DNA of 64,000 nt from Neobacillus drentensis (GTDB lineage Bacteria; Bacillota; Bacilli; Bacillales; Cytobacillaceae): contig NZ_CP091110.1 in NCBI RefSeq assembly GCF_021560175.1, positions 3,028,001-3,092,000 on the forward strand, in the 5' to 3' direction. The notes beneath the pieces were generated by a model that ran no database searches, had not been told where the DNA came from, and saw only the letters and a program-made list of their open reading frames with translations. A program made the position numbers and the translations under genes. Shown here piece after piece: positions 1-9,179 of this stretch. The stretch's first letter is position 1; each line of letters starts with the position of its first letter.

Positions 1-136
1 TCGAAATGCTGAAAAGTTACGGGAACGTATTTCAAATAATATTAATAACTCTTCCTTTGTTAAAAAAAAGGAGATAAACGGGTATTTAATCAAAGAGGAA
101 AAAGATCAATATAAATTTTCAATAAATGAAGATTAA
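1..136 (+). CDS. C-terminal end of a gene entering from the left
   Basis: An open frame (codons beginning at base 2) runs from the window edge to a TAA at 134-136 and gives 44 charged residues rich in Lys, Asn and Glu. The protein start lies outside the window, so the family cannot be named. A terminator hairpin follows at 190-218, which supports a real gene end here. Confidence 0.5.
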   Translation, partial: RNAEKLRERISNNINNSSFVKKKEINGYLIKEEKDQYKFSINED

Positions 137-189
137 TATAAATAATTTTCATATATTTTTAGTTATTGATTTATATACCTCTTAAGGGA

Positions 190-218
190 TGTTGAGTAAT
201 TCTCGACATTCTTTTTTT
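190..218 (+). terminator. Rho-independent terminator
   Basis: A 7-bp stem with one G-U pair (TGTTGAG / CTCGACA, loop TAATT) is followed by a run of seven T. It lies about 55 bases after the partial gene that enters the window. Confidence 0.65.
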
Positions 219-242
219 ATCAATATTTATATAATATTATCT

Positions 243-338
243 GAAAATAGAATACGAGGGTCTTGCTGCCTGGCTGCTAATACAAATGCCTATCAAAGCA
301 TTCTCGAGGAAGTAGTTAAAATTGAACTTGAGAATTAA
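243..338 (+). pseudogene. Short coding remnant
   Basis: A frame ending at TAA 336-338 reads like the C-terminus of a protein (…LAANTNAYQSILEEVVKIE…), but no start codon with a ribosome binding site precedes it. It is probably the tail of a lost gene. In AT-rich DNA an open stretch of this length can also arise by chance, so the call is weak. Confidence 0.25.
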
Positions 339-385
339 CTGATAAATAATAATTTGAAGGTGCTTGATTCCGCAATTGCCTGTGG

Positions 386-631
386 ATGGGTTATGATAAA
401 AAAGATATAAGTTTTGTCTTTTTATTGAATGTAGGTGTTATTAATATTCGAAAAAATGCCAGTGATATAAAAATGTTTTAAAGATAAAATCCACAGTATA
501 AGGCATTTATTAATAATCAGGAAGGGAGAAAGGTGCGATTTAGAGGATGTGGGGTAAGAATTATTAGTTGGACAGAAGGGGGCGAACAATTCTAGCAACT
601 AGCTGAAGTAAGAAGGCAACTAAATATTTGA
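386..631 (+). pseudogene. Decayed gene with three in-frame stops
   Basis: One reading frame gives three protein-like blocks: 31 residues from ATG 386, then 35 residues (including RKVRFRGCGVRIISW), then 12 residues. They are separated only by in-frame stops: TAA at 479, TAA at 485 and TAG at 593. No frame change is needed to join the blocks. This looks like a small gene inactivated by nonsense mutations. The family is not recognised, and chance open stretches in AT-rich DNA remain an alternative. Confidence 0.35.
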
Positions 632-714
632 TGGTTTTGATAATTAAGAAATAAATTTTTATGAGTTAATCATTTTTTCTACAAATGAATGAATTTTTTT
701 AGGAGTGGGTGCTT

Positions 715-939
715 ATGTATCATTTTCGGATGCGTGGAGTAATCAAAGATAGGAGTAGTCAACACATTTTTGAAGTCTTATATAATAACGGTAGACTTTC
801 AGGGGATGTAACACTAATACAAGCTCTAAAATCACGAACCAGTGATATTACAGATGCGAGGAAGGTAATACTATCGATGAGTGAAATATGTAATTATGGT
901 CAGATTTGGGGAAATTATCCTAATATTCATTATTCATAA
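715..939 (+). CDS. Small hypothetical protein (74 aa)
   Basis: The start chosen is ATG 715 because AGGAG at 701-705 sits nine bases upstream; a GTG at 709 is too close to that site. The 74-residue product is soluble-looking, with no signal peptide or membrane segment. It contains a possible helical stretch (LIQALKSRTSDITDARKVIL). No family is recognised. It lies among remnants at the left edge of the defence island and may itself be a leftover. Confidence 0.45.
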   Translation: MYHFRMRGVIKDRSSQHIFEVLYNNGRLSGDVTLIQALKSRTSDITDARKVILSMSEICNYGQIWGNYPNIHYS

Positions 940-1292
940 CAAAATAATTACAGTGAATCTTTGGTCTTTTTAATAATCAATATTAACATTGAATAAATTT
1001 GGGCATGGGTATGACTTTGTTACAGCATGATCCAATTGTAAAACTTGAATACAGACCTTTATTAAAACTTCGAACAATTTAAATGATATCTAAATATTAG
1101 CCTGTGGAACCTATAAGGGTCAATGTTTTTATCAAGTAAATTAATGTATTCAAAAAGCTGTAAAAAGTTTTAGTTTTTGTATTTCTTTTGGAGCAATATA
1201 AATAATTAGAAAAAAATGGAACAGAAATCGGATTTTATATTTTTTATCGAAAAGATATAACGAGAAAAAACATTTCAAAGGGGGGAAGTATT
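940..1292. other. Intergenic region without a supported gene
   Basis: AT-rich sequence. The only protein-like stretch is a 25-codon frame at 1005-1082 (MGMTLLQHDPIVKLEYRPLL…) that lacks a convincing ribosome binding site and is probably a remnant. Nothing else is supported. Confidence 0.4.
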
Positions 1293-1535
1293 GTGGCACA
1301 AGCAATAGCCAAAAAAGGTGCAAAATGGGTTGAACAAGTCCCAAGTCATATCAAACACTGGTTTGAACAACTAGGGAATGATTACACTTTGGAAGATGTA
1401 ATAAATGTTTGTGATGTAATTATTAAACTCTATGATAATGGTATTGAATCCAAAAACATGTGGAATGGAAAAGCTGTTCCAGAATTAATGATGAGTACAG
1501 TCACTTTTAGAAACAAATATAAAAGATATGTGTAA
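1293..1535 (+). CDS. Small hypothetical protein (80 aa)
   Basis: GTG start at 1293, preceded by the purine-rich AAAGGGGGGAAG at optimal distance. The 80-residue product is soluble and probably helical; MAQAIAKKGAKWVEQVPSHI suggests an amphipathic N-terminus. It sits 56 bases before the HNH endonuclease gene on the same strand, so the two may be co-transcribed. An immunity, antitoxin-like or accessory role is possible, but the sequence does not show one. Confidence 0.5.
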   Translation: MAQAIAKKGAKWVEQVPSHIKHWFEQLGNDYTLEDVINVCDVIIKLYDNGIESKNMWNGKAVPELMMSTVTFRNKYKRYV

Positions 1536-1591
1536 TTCTGAAGCAAGTATAAAAGAAAAAACACCCACAAATAAAACTATAGGATGGAAAA

Positions 1592-2476
1592 ATGAATATA
1601 GAAAAGATCATTAATGACATTAATCATATGAATGTTAATATACACAACGGTAGACCAGCATTAAAAAAACCTCTGTTATTATTACTTATAATATCTAAGT
1701 TCGAAGAAGGATCTTTTGCTGAAAACAGGATTAATTTTATCGATGTTGAAAAAGAATTAAGCGAATTAATAGACAACTATGGAGGTAGACCAAGTAAGGG
1801 TGGTACAAAAGCATATCAACCCTTTCAATATTTAAACAGTTCCCCTTTTTGGAATATTCATTTACCTAATGGGGTGACGATGACGCATTCTAAGGATCTT
1901 CCTATAAAAGTAATTAGAGATCAAGATACATTTGTAATCCTTGACGAGGAACTTTTTAATAATCTAAAACATTCAAGTAAGGCACGTGCAATATTAGCAA
2001 ACTTTATTTTACAAAAGTGGTGGCCGGAGACCGTTCAAGAGGAATTGAGAAATATTTTAAGTCTCCCATTAGATAATTTAGTAAAATTGCAAAAGAATCG
2101 AAATAAGGAATTTTCAAGTTTAGTTTTAGCAAATTTTAGATATAAATGTGCATTTTGTGGTTTTTCATCAGGCTTTAATAATTATTCATTTGGCGTTGAC
2201 GGCGCACATATAAAATGGTTTTCTCAAAATGGTCCAGATACAATTGAAAATGGCTTATCCCTTTGTAAATTCCACCATTGGGCATTTGATAGAGGTGTAA
2301 TGGGAGTAAACCCCAAAACACTAGAACTTAAGGTATCTAAAAAATTTATTGGTAGAGATAATTTTAGTATAAAGTTTGTTGAAGAATTAAACGGGAAGTC
2401 TCTGGAACCATTTAAGGAAATTGAGCCCAATTCCATTTATTTAGAATGGCACAATGACTTTATTTTTATTGGATAA
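1592..2476 (+). CDS. HNH restriction endonuclease (COG3440-like)
   Basis: The C-terminal half carries a zinc-stabilised HNH nuclease fold: a CxxC pair (KCAFCGF, about residue 188), then GAHIKW with the catalytic His, an Asn in NGLSLC, and a second Cys followed by HHWAFDRG. This pattern matches predicted restriction endonucleases that cut incoming or modified DNA. The N-terminal 150 residues contain the conserved stretch GRPALKKPLLLL and probably bind DNA. The gene stands alone before the helicase operon, with a terminator behind it. Related HNH enzymes can be modification-dependent, and some target phosphorothioate DNA. A link to the nearby dnd genes is therefore plausible but is inference from position. 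Confidence 0.8.
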   Translation: MNIEKIINDINHMNVNIHNGRPALKKPLLLLLIISKFEEGSFAENRINFIDVEKELSELIDNYGGRPSKGGTKAYQPFQYLNSSPFWNIHLPNGVTMTHSKDLPIKVIRDQDTFVILDEELFNNLKHSSKARAILANFILQKWWPETVQEELRNILSLPLDNLVKLQKNRNKEFSSLVLANFRYKCAFCGFSSGFNNYSFGVDGAHIKWFSQNGPDTIENGLSLCKFHHWAFDRGVMGVNPKTLELKVSKKFIGRDNFSIKFVEELNGKSLEPFKEIEPNSIYLEWHNDFIFIG

Positions 2477-2524
2477 GACTAAAAATAAGAAACATTCAAA
2501 CATGTTGATACTAAAGTACTAAAG

Positions 2525-2554
2525 ACGTCTACCGAACTGGTGGACGTTTTTATA
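2525..2554 (+). terminator. Terminator after the HNH gene
   Basis: A 9-bp stem with one G-U pair (ACGTCTACC / GGTGGACGT, loop GAACT) is followed by TTTTTAT. It separates the HNH gene from the helicase operon that starts at 2766. Confidence 0.75.
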
Positions 2555-2765
2555 TGTTCGCTTTATATAAATAATACATATATTTGCCACTATTAAAGGA
2601 TTTATGGAATTATCTGTTTAATTATGGTATTTGAATACTATTTCGATTAAAATATTAATATAGGAAATAAGTATTGTATTCAAATTAAAATATATTGGTC
2701 AGAGTGCGACTTTATAATATTCGGTTTTTACAGTGTAATACCACAGTATTAAGGAGTGTTGAAAT

Positions 2766-5700
2766 TTGGCAGTGATGTTCCCAAAGAGTCCAGTGATTAA
2801 TTATGAATGTGAAAGGTTTGTTTATGAGTATTTAAAAAAGAATTTATCTAATAAATTTAATTGTTATTACAATTATTATGTTAAAGAAAGAGAAACAGAT
2901 TTCTGTATTCTGGTACCAGACTTTGGATTCGTAATAATTGAGGTAAAAGGTTGGGACGGGACTGATATTTTATCAATACATGATAATACCGAGATTAAAT
3001 ATAGAAAAGCCAATAATGAAGTTGAAACAGACTATTCGCCTTTAAAACAATGCAGAAAATATTGCCAAAATCTCTCTGAGATGATTAAAGAAAAGAAAAA
3101 TATGAATGTCTTCGTTTCTCCAGTTGTTTGTTATCCTTATATGGCAGAAGAGATGTTTTATCAGAAGTCTATGGATTTAATATCACCTAGAGAAATAACT
3201 CTATTAAAAGAAGATTTTGAAGAACCTTCGCGTTTCTTAGATATATTAATGAATAAGATTTCACATATAAAAAGAGAAAAAACAGTAAAAGTGAATGAGC
3301 AAGTATTTACAGTTCTGAGAAGTATTTTTGAATCAAAGGAAGAAATAAAAGCTGATTCTAATTTAACGATTCCTAAAAATGAAAAACCAAAAAACAATTA
3401 TTATTCCAAACTAATCTTTATTCCGAAAAAACATGAAATATCTAAGGTCCATGAAACAATAAACCTTGCACTTAATTTATGGAAATCAGGAGTGAAGGTC
3501 ATAGTCCTTTCTGAACAAACAGGGATAAATAACATTTTATTTAAACAGATGGAATTTGATCCTACATTTAAATACCTAGATAATTATCCATCTTTTGAAT
3601 TATTTAATAAAGAGAAAGCTCAATTAATGAATAGAATATTTCATTTTGAAATATATGAAGCTGTAATTAATGAGCAAGTAGACTACTTTGAAGTCATTGA
3701 TGGGAAAATAGAAGATGATAAAGGCCAGAAAACATTAAAATTTTTCCATGAGAAGTCTAATTTTAATCTTGATCAATATTTAGTGGAGCATGCGAATTTT
3801 AAACGTCATATCTTAGTCTCTGCTGGTGCAGGAACTGGTAAGACACATTCTATGATATCAAGAATAAGTTATTTAATTTATAAAAATCAATTAAGTCCAG
3901 AATCGCTTACGGATTCTATCTACATGATTACATTTACAAATGAAGCTGCAAATAATATGAAAAAGCGATTGAGTGAATACTTTAATAATTTATTTATCTT
4001 AACCGAAAATACCTATTATTTATCTATGATGGAAATGGTTACAAAGATGAACATTTCAACGATTCATTCTTTAGTTAAAAAAATTATTCAACATTACTCT
4101 GTTCATTTAGGGGTTGGGACAGCCATTTCGATTCAATCAGGGGTCTATGAGCGTAGGGAAGAGATTGTTAGAGAACTAAACCTATTAGTTGAATCGAATG
4201 ATAAATACTTAAGTTGTGCATATCCATTTGAAAAATATGAATTAGTAAGATCGGTTGAAAATCTATTAGACAAATTTGAAAAGAAGAATGTAGATTTATC
4301 GCAAAAATATTATTTTGGATCTGTGACTGGTAATAAGGATTTATTTGAATTACTTTTGAAAACAGCTAAGAATGTTCAGTTAAAGACAATAGGAGAAGAT
4401 ATTGAAAAAAATATCGTGCAACTATCGAATTTGATGATCTATTTAAAAAAGATATTATCAACTTTAGAAAATGAAAATGATATTTCAAATCCAATTAAAT
4501 ATTTGTTTATAGATGAGTTTCAAGATACAGATGATTTACAAATAGATACCATTAAACGTTTTCAGAAACTGTTCGGATTTCAATTATTTGTGGTTGGAGA
4601 TATTAAACAATGTATCTATCGATTTAGAGGAGCTGAAGATAATGCATTTAACCTCCTCTTAGATGGGATGCAAAACTGGGAAAAGGAATTTTCCTTAACA
4701 AAAAATTATAGAACCTATAATGAACTTCTATTAGACTTCGACAAACATTTTACAGCCCTCGGGAAAAATGATTATCTAAAATATGATAAAGCTCTAGAAG
4801 GAGTAAAAATTAGCGGAAGTTCTTTAAAACTAATGAATAAGGTATCATTTCATGACGAATATGAATTTGAAAAAAAATTAATAGAAAAATTGAAGATTCT
4901 AGAAAAAAGCCTGAGTGAAAAGGAATCCATTGCCATCTTAACAAGAACAAATTATGAAATTGAACAAATAAGACAAATTTGTAAGAAATATAACATTGAA
5001 GTAGATACAGACATGGCGGATAACCTATATGAGCTTGAATCCTCCATTGATCTTTACAAGCTTGTTTTAGCCCTTCAATTTAACAATAGTCCAAAACATT
5101 TATACAATCTTTCTTTATCAAATTTTTCTAGGAAAATTAGTAATCGAGTTATTTATGCCAACCGCAAAAGTCCAAATTATATAACACATTTATTTATGGA
5201 TAACAAAATTATTCCAAAGTGGAATGATTATGTTACAGACTTGAAAAATGTTCCAGTCATACGATTGATTAAAAAAATGATATCTGATATTAAGCCATGG
5301 AACCAATATGTACACACTTTAGGGATAACGGATCCACATGAAGTTTTACAGAAGAAAAAGCATTATAAGAAAAACATGGATCTTTTATTAGAGACCATTA
5401 TTAAACGTACAAATGATGAATATATGACGATCAATAAAATAAGAGATTTTTTATATATCATGATATTCGCTAAACAACATGAGGACGAACGGTCAATTGA
5501 AAAGGATAATAATAAAAAATTATTATGTACAACCGTTCATAAATCAAAGGGCCTAGAATACACACATGTTATTCTTCCTTTCTGTGAATTTGAATTAGAG
5601 TCAATCAATAAAAATGAAATGATTATAAATAAAAATGATATAGGGTTACAAATGAAAATTGGTGAAACATCGATTTATAATGACATCTTTAAAAATGAGA

Positions 5701-5891
5701 GAGATAAGGAAAAAACATCCAAGGTACAAGAAGAAACAAGAATACTATATGTTGCTATGACACGGGCAGAAAATACATTTACATGGTTTAAATCACTAGA
5801 AAACAACAATCGTAATGTAAAAGAATCATGGAGCAAATTGCTGGAAAGAGGAGAAAAAAATGAAGCAGTTAGCTTACAAGAATCCATTTGA
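2766..5891 (+). CDS. NERD nuclease domain fused to UvrD/AddA-type helicase
   Basis: A 1041-residue superfamily 1 DNA helicase with an N-terminal NERD (nuclease-related) domain. In NERD, the PD-(D/E)XK-like residues are D45, E59 and K61 (IIEVKGW). Helicase motifs are complete: Walker A GAGTGKT near 355, motif Ia TFTNEAA, motif II FIDEFQDTDD near 580, motif III GDIKQCIYRFRGAED, NYRT, motif V TTVHKSKGLEYTHV and motif VI LYVAMTRAE near 990. It should unwind DNA with ATP and may cut it through NERD. The TTG start is chosen because AAGGAG lies nine bases upstream. The stop overlaps the next gene by 32 bases, and that gene is AddB-like, so the two probably form an AddAB-like complex. It opens a nine-frame operon. 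Confidence 0.85.
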   Translation: MAVMFPKSPVINYECERFVYEYLKKNLSNKFNCYYNYYVKERETDFCILVPDFGFVIIEVKGWDGTDILSIHDNTEIKYRKANNEVETDYSPLKQCRKYCQNLSEMIKEKKNMNVFVSPVVCYPYMAEEMFYQKSMDLISPREITLLKEDFEEPSRFLDILMNKISHIKREKTVKVNEQVFTVLRSIFESKEEIKADSNLTIPKNEKPKNNYYSKLIFIPKKHEISKVHETINLALNLWKSGVKVIVLSEQTGINNILFKQMEFDPTFKYLDNYPSFELFNKEKAQLMNRIFHFEIYEAVINEQVDYFEVIDGKIEDDKGQKTLKFFHEKSNFNLDQYLVEHANFKRHILVSAGAGTGKTHSMISRISYLIYKNQLSPESLTDSIYMITFTNEAANNMKKRLSEYFNNLFILTENTYYLSMMEMVTKMNISTIHSLVKKIIQHYSVHLGVGTAISIQSGVYERREEIVRELNLLVESNDKYLSCAYPFEKYELVRSVENLLDKFEKKNVDLSQKYYFGSVTGNKDLFELLLKTAKNVQLKTIGEDIEKNIVQLSNLMIYLKKILSTLENENDISNPIKYLFIDEFQDTDDLQIDTIKRFQKLFGFQLFVVGDIKQCIYRFRGAEDNAFNLLLDGMQNWEKEFSLTKNYRTYNELLLDFDKHFTALGKNDYLKYDKALEGVKISGSSLKLMNKVSFHDEYEFEKKLIEKLKILEKSLSEKESIAILTRTNYEIEQIRQICKKYNIEVDTDMADNLYELESSIDLYKLVLALQFNNSPKHLYNLSLSNFSRKISNRVIYANRKSPNYITHLFMDNKIIPKWNDYVTDLKNVPVIRLIKKMISDIKPWNQYVHTLGITDPHEVLQKKKHYKKNMDLLLETIIKRTNDEYMTINKIRDFLYIMIFAKQHEDERSIEKDNNKKLLCTTVHKSKGLEYTHVILPFCEFELESINKNEMIINKNDIGLQMKIGETSIYNDIFKNERDKEKTSKVQEETRILYVAMTRAENTFTWFKSLENNNRNVKESWSKLLERGEKNEAVSLQESI

Positions 5892-8589
5892 ATTACAGAC
5901 TTTATCATTCTGGAATGAGCTAAAAAAATATCCTCATTTATGTGTCTCTCAAACACTTGTTGAAGGTTTAAAAGCTTATTATGGTAGAGAGTCTTTTTCA
6001 CTTTTATGCACCATCGATCTTTTTTTAAAGCAATTTTATAGTGAGTGGCATGGAGACAATGAACTAAAGCTATTTCAAACGATTCACTTGTCAAATGCGA
6101 TAAAAAAAATAAAGAATAACAAATTACAAAGCTCCTTTAAACATAATCAAAATGATATTTTAAAATCCATTCGATTTATTATTGAATGTGGAATTAAACC
6201 TGAAGATATCCAAAATAAAACTCATTTATCTGAAGAGCAATTGTGCTTAATTGATTTATATCAGGAACTATATGATATAGATTGTTTTAAATCGCTATTT
6301 CATCAATCAGAACGTGGAAGTGATGGATTATTAACTTGCGCAAAAGAAATCATGATAAAAGAATTGGAAAGAAATTTAGATCTTCACCCAAAACCTAGCG
6401 CTAGTGATGATGACCGGATTCATGAAATTAAGATGGCCATAGAATTAACCAAAAAATCCAACAAAAATGAAGAAAACAGTTCACTTCAACATGTTTTGAA
6501 TCTACTTGAAAACCTTGGTAGTGAAGACGGGGCTTTCTCCTTTGATAAGGTCGTCATACATGGCGTACATCAATTCACACCTTTAATTTATAAATTTATA
6601 CATAGACTCAATGAAATAGGAGTCGAAGTCATTTTTCTCTTTAACTATTGTGAGGAATTTAGTTCCATTTATAATACTTGGGATAAAGTCTATAGATGGA
6701 CAAAAAGAGATACAGAGCAGCATGGTTCACTTTTTAGTATTATACCAAGACAACTCGGTGAAAATATGGGTTCAATTTTTGAAGGAAGAGTAAAAGATAT
6801 TCAAAAAACGAATGAGTTCCTTTATAAGTTTGATAATCTAACTTCCTTTACTGATTATGTTTCTCCCATTTATGAAGATGCCAAAGAGAAATCAAATCAA
6901 TCAGGCTCAACAAAGAAAATCGATATTATTAAAAATATGATAGAACAATTTTATGCAGTTGATGGGAGTGAGATTAATAGCTTACTAAAAGTATATTTTC
7001 CTGAACATTTTGGAGACCGTCATTTCTTATCATATCCTATTGGGCAATTTATTTTAGGAATTTACAATATGTGGGACAGTAAGAATAAACAAATTAAAAT
7101 AGATGAACGGAATCTTAAAGAGTGTCTAGCATTAAACATTTGGAAATTTAGAGATGGATTAACACCTTTACAAATGTTCTATGACATGTCGTTATATTTT
7201 AAAGGCGCTCAGACTTTTACAGAATATATGAATCGGTTGGATAAAATTAGAAAAACGGTTTCCTTATCAAATAAAGACCAAATAAGAAGATTATCCTTCT
7301 TTAGCTATACAAAGGATGATGTGGAAAGCTTTATTCAGGTAATAGAATATATAAATAATTTTGCCACCCAATTGTTTAAGGATGGGCAAGATGATTTACG
7401 ATCTCACTATAAAGAATTAATAGAATACATTTCAACCAACATCAATTCGGCTGAGATTAGTAAAAAAGAGCAATTGTTTATAGACGAAATTAAAAATAGA
7501 TTAGAAACCATTGAGATAGAAGATATTGTTGCAGATATTGAAGATATTAGAAATACTCTACATTTTTATTTAACAGCTAGCGATAATAAGGATCAAGAAG
7601 CGGAATGGATTGTAAGGGACTTTGAACAAATTGATGGAGGAGTGCTTTTAGCAAAAGCAAAAGATGAAAAAAAACGAGGCAAACCTAATGCTGTGTACCA
7701 CTTTGCAGGATTGTCAGATGAGAACCTTTTAAATAAAACGAAAAAATCTTTGCCGTTTCCTATCACAATAGAAATGATTGACGGAATGAATGAAATTTCT
7801 TCATTGATTGCCTTATGTAAAAAGGAATATATTCATTTTTTAAGATTTTCATTTTTCTATGGCACTTATTTTTTATCAGCATTAAACCCAATAAGTTTAA
7901 GTTATATTGAGGAACTGGAAGAAGAAAAAGCGGAGCCTTATTCTATTTTTAAAATATTAAATTTACCCGTACAGGATTGGCTGCAGGTAGACACGTTTGA
8001 TGATACAGAACCTTTGTTACCATATAATGACCGGAGTACTGTTCCACTTGATATAAATTTAGATGATTCAATGAAACGCTCAGCCAATGCATGTTATTTA
8101 AGACTTTTATTTAATCATTGTCTTGACCCTTTTCCTTTTTTCAATGATGAATTTAATTTATTTTATGTTTCACAATTATTAGCAACATATACCATTATCG
8201 AGAAATACCGAGCTAATGATATTCCAATGCTAAAAACTTTGAATCAATTTAAAAATCTTTTTCCGTTTATGTCCTCCCTAGATTTTAAACAAATAGAGAA
8301 AATGGTTATTAGAGATCAAAATTCTCCACTTGAGCCTAAATATGTAGATACTAAACTAGAGTTTAAATATTTTTCGTGGAAAACAGATCAAGGAGAGAAT
8401 CTTTTTCGAAATATTACGTTTGTACCAAGGGAAAATACAAAGCCTTATAAAAACTTCGTTAAAAATTTGGATAGGTTTATCAATGATGATAACATACCCT
8501 TCTTACCAGATGGACATAATTGGAAAATATGTGATGTTTGTAATCAAAAATATGTATGTGGTTACAGCCTCAAGGTTAAGGAGAACTAA
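5860..8589 (+). CDS. AddB/RecB-nuclease-like protein with Fe-S cysteines
   Basis: A 909-residue partner of the preceding helicase. Around residue 230 it has VVIHGVHQFTP, equivalent to the idGFxxFtp strand of AddB proteins. The C-terminus ends in C891-x2-C894-x5-C900, the same spacing as the AddB Fe-S cluster, and C754 (in FNHCLDPFPFF) fits the distant fourth ligand. No Walker A is visible, so the helicase half is probably inactive, as in RecC. The catalytic Asp and DYKxG of the AddB nuclease are also not visible in the shortened interval 754-891. The role may therefore be structural or DNA-guiding, with NERD in the partner as nuclease. ATG 5860 has an AGAGGAG site. Confidence 0.65.
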   Translation: MKQLAYKNPFELQTLSFWNELKKYPHLCVSQTLVEGLKAYYGRESFSLLCTIDLFLKQFYSEWHGDNELKLFQTIHLSNAIKKIKNNKLQSSFKHNQNDILKSIRFIIECGIKPEDIQNKTHLSEEQLCLIDLYQELYDIDCFKSLFHQSERGSDGLLTCAKEIMIKELERNLDLHPKPSASDDDRIHEIKMAIELTKKSNKNEENSSLQHVLNLLENLGSEDGAFSFDKVVIHGVHQFTPLIYKFIHRLNEIGVEVIFLFNYCEEFSSIYNTWDKVYRWTKRDTEQHGSLFSIIPRQLGENMGSIFEGRVKDIQKTNEFLYKFDNLTSFTDYVSPIYEDAKEKSNQSGSTKKIDIIKNMIEQFYAVDGSEINSLLKVYFPEHFGDRHFLSYPIGQFILGIYNMWDSKNKQIKIDERNLKECLALNIWKFRDGLTPLQMFYDMSLYFKGAQTFTEYMNRLDKIRKTVSLSNKDQIRRLSFFSYTKDDVESFIQVIEYINNFATQLFKDGQDDLRSHYKELIEYISTNINSAEISKKEQLFIDEIKNRLETIEIEDIVADIEDIRNTLHFYLTASDNKDQEAEWIVRDFEQIDGGVLLAKAKDEKKRGKPNAVYHFAGLSDENLLNKTKKSLPFPITIEMIDGMNEISSLIALCKKEYIHFLRFSFFYGTYFLSALNPISLSYIEELEEEKAEPYSIFKILNLPVQDWLQVDTFDDTEPLLPYNDRSTVPLDINLDDSMKRSANACYLRLLFNHCLDPFPFFNDEFNLFYVSQLLATYTIIEKYRANDIPMLKTLNQFKNLFPFMSSLDFKQIEKMVIRDQNSPLEPKYVDTKLEFKYFSWKTDQGENLFRNITFVPRENTKPYKNFVKNLDRFINDDNIPFLPDGHNWKICDVCNQKYVCGYSLKVKEN

Positions 8590-8591
8590 TA

Positions 8592-9179
8592 ATGGGAAGA
8601 GACTTACTTACATTAGCAATCTCCCAATATAATAATCATGAATATATCCTGATATGTTACGATCAACTGAAAATTCGCCTATTATCAATTGAACTTCATA
8701 GAAATGAAATTGAATCAAATGGAGACATTTATTTTGATTTAGGTTCGGTTACAGAGGTAGAAGATTTAAGAGAAGTAGATATTTCCTATCCAGTTGGAGA
8801 AAAAAAATTAAAAAGTAGATTCACTCGAGAGCAGCTAAAGAAGTTTTTTGAAAGAGAAAAGGTAAATATTGAGGCATTTAAATTAAATAAAAATATCGAA
8901 AAATATGCCATTATTAAAATATCATTAGTAGAAGATTTTTATATAAAAGATCATAAATTACGTTTAAAGTTTTGGACAAGTGGGGTCCGCAATGATTATC
9001 TAGTCAAGGATGACCGTTGGGTAAATTATTATCAAAATAATTGTACAAATAGTGAATTCCTGAAGAAGCTGAATAACTATAAAAATCTATTTAATCATAA
9101 ACAAAGATCGGCTTTTGCCATACTGTATAAATTCCAGGATTACGATGCAGTATGGATTGCTGGATTACATTTGCTATAG
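8592..9179 (+). CDS. Unknown protein, or N-terminal part of a split 490-codon frame
   Basis: A 195-residue product starting at ATG 8592 behind AAGGAG, two bases after the AddB-like gene. It has no recognisable motif; the composition is that of a soluble alpha/beta protein (YILICYDQLKIRLLSIEL near the start). It ends in TAG at 9177-9179. The following frame continues in the same phase with no intervening base, so the two may be one gene interrupted by a single amber codon. The product is expected to serve the helicase operon, but nothing in the sequence shows how. Confidence 0.55.
   Translation: MGRDLLTLAISQYNNHEYILICYDQLKIRLLSIELHRNEIESNGDIYFDLGSVTEVEDLREVDISYPVGEKKLKSRFTREQLKKFFEREKVNIEAFKLNKNIEKYAIIKISLVEDFYIKDHKLRLKFWTSGVRNDYLVKDDRWVNYYQNNCTNSEFLKKLNNYKNLFNHKQRSAFAILYKFQDYDAVWIAGLHLL

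Noticed and set aside
2690..2760. Promoter of the large helicase operon
   Set aside because: A TATAAT at 2713-2718 is present but no -35 at acceptable distance was found, so no promoter was listed.
2766..8589. Calling the first two operon genes the housekeeping addA and addB
   Set aside because: The NERD domain at the N-terminus, the absence of the C-terminal AddA nuclease, the lack of a Walker A in the partner and the defence-operon setting all argue against the chromosomal AddAB.
8420..8632. Short plus-strand frame across the end of the AddB-like gene
   Set aside because: It is the shadow of two real genes in another phase.
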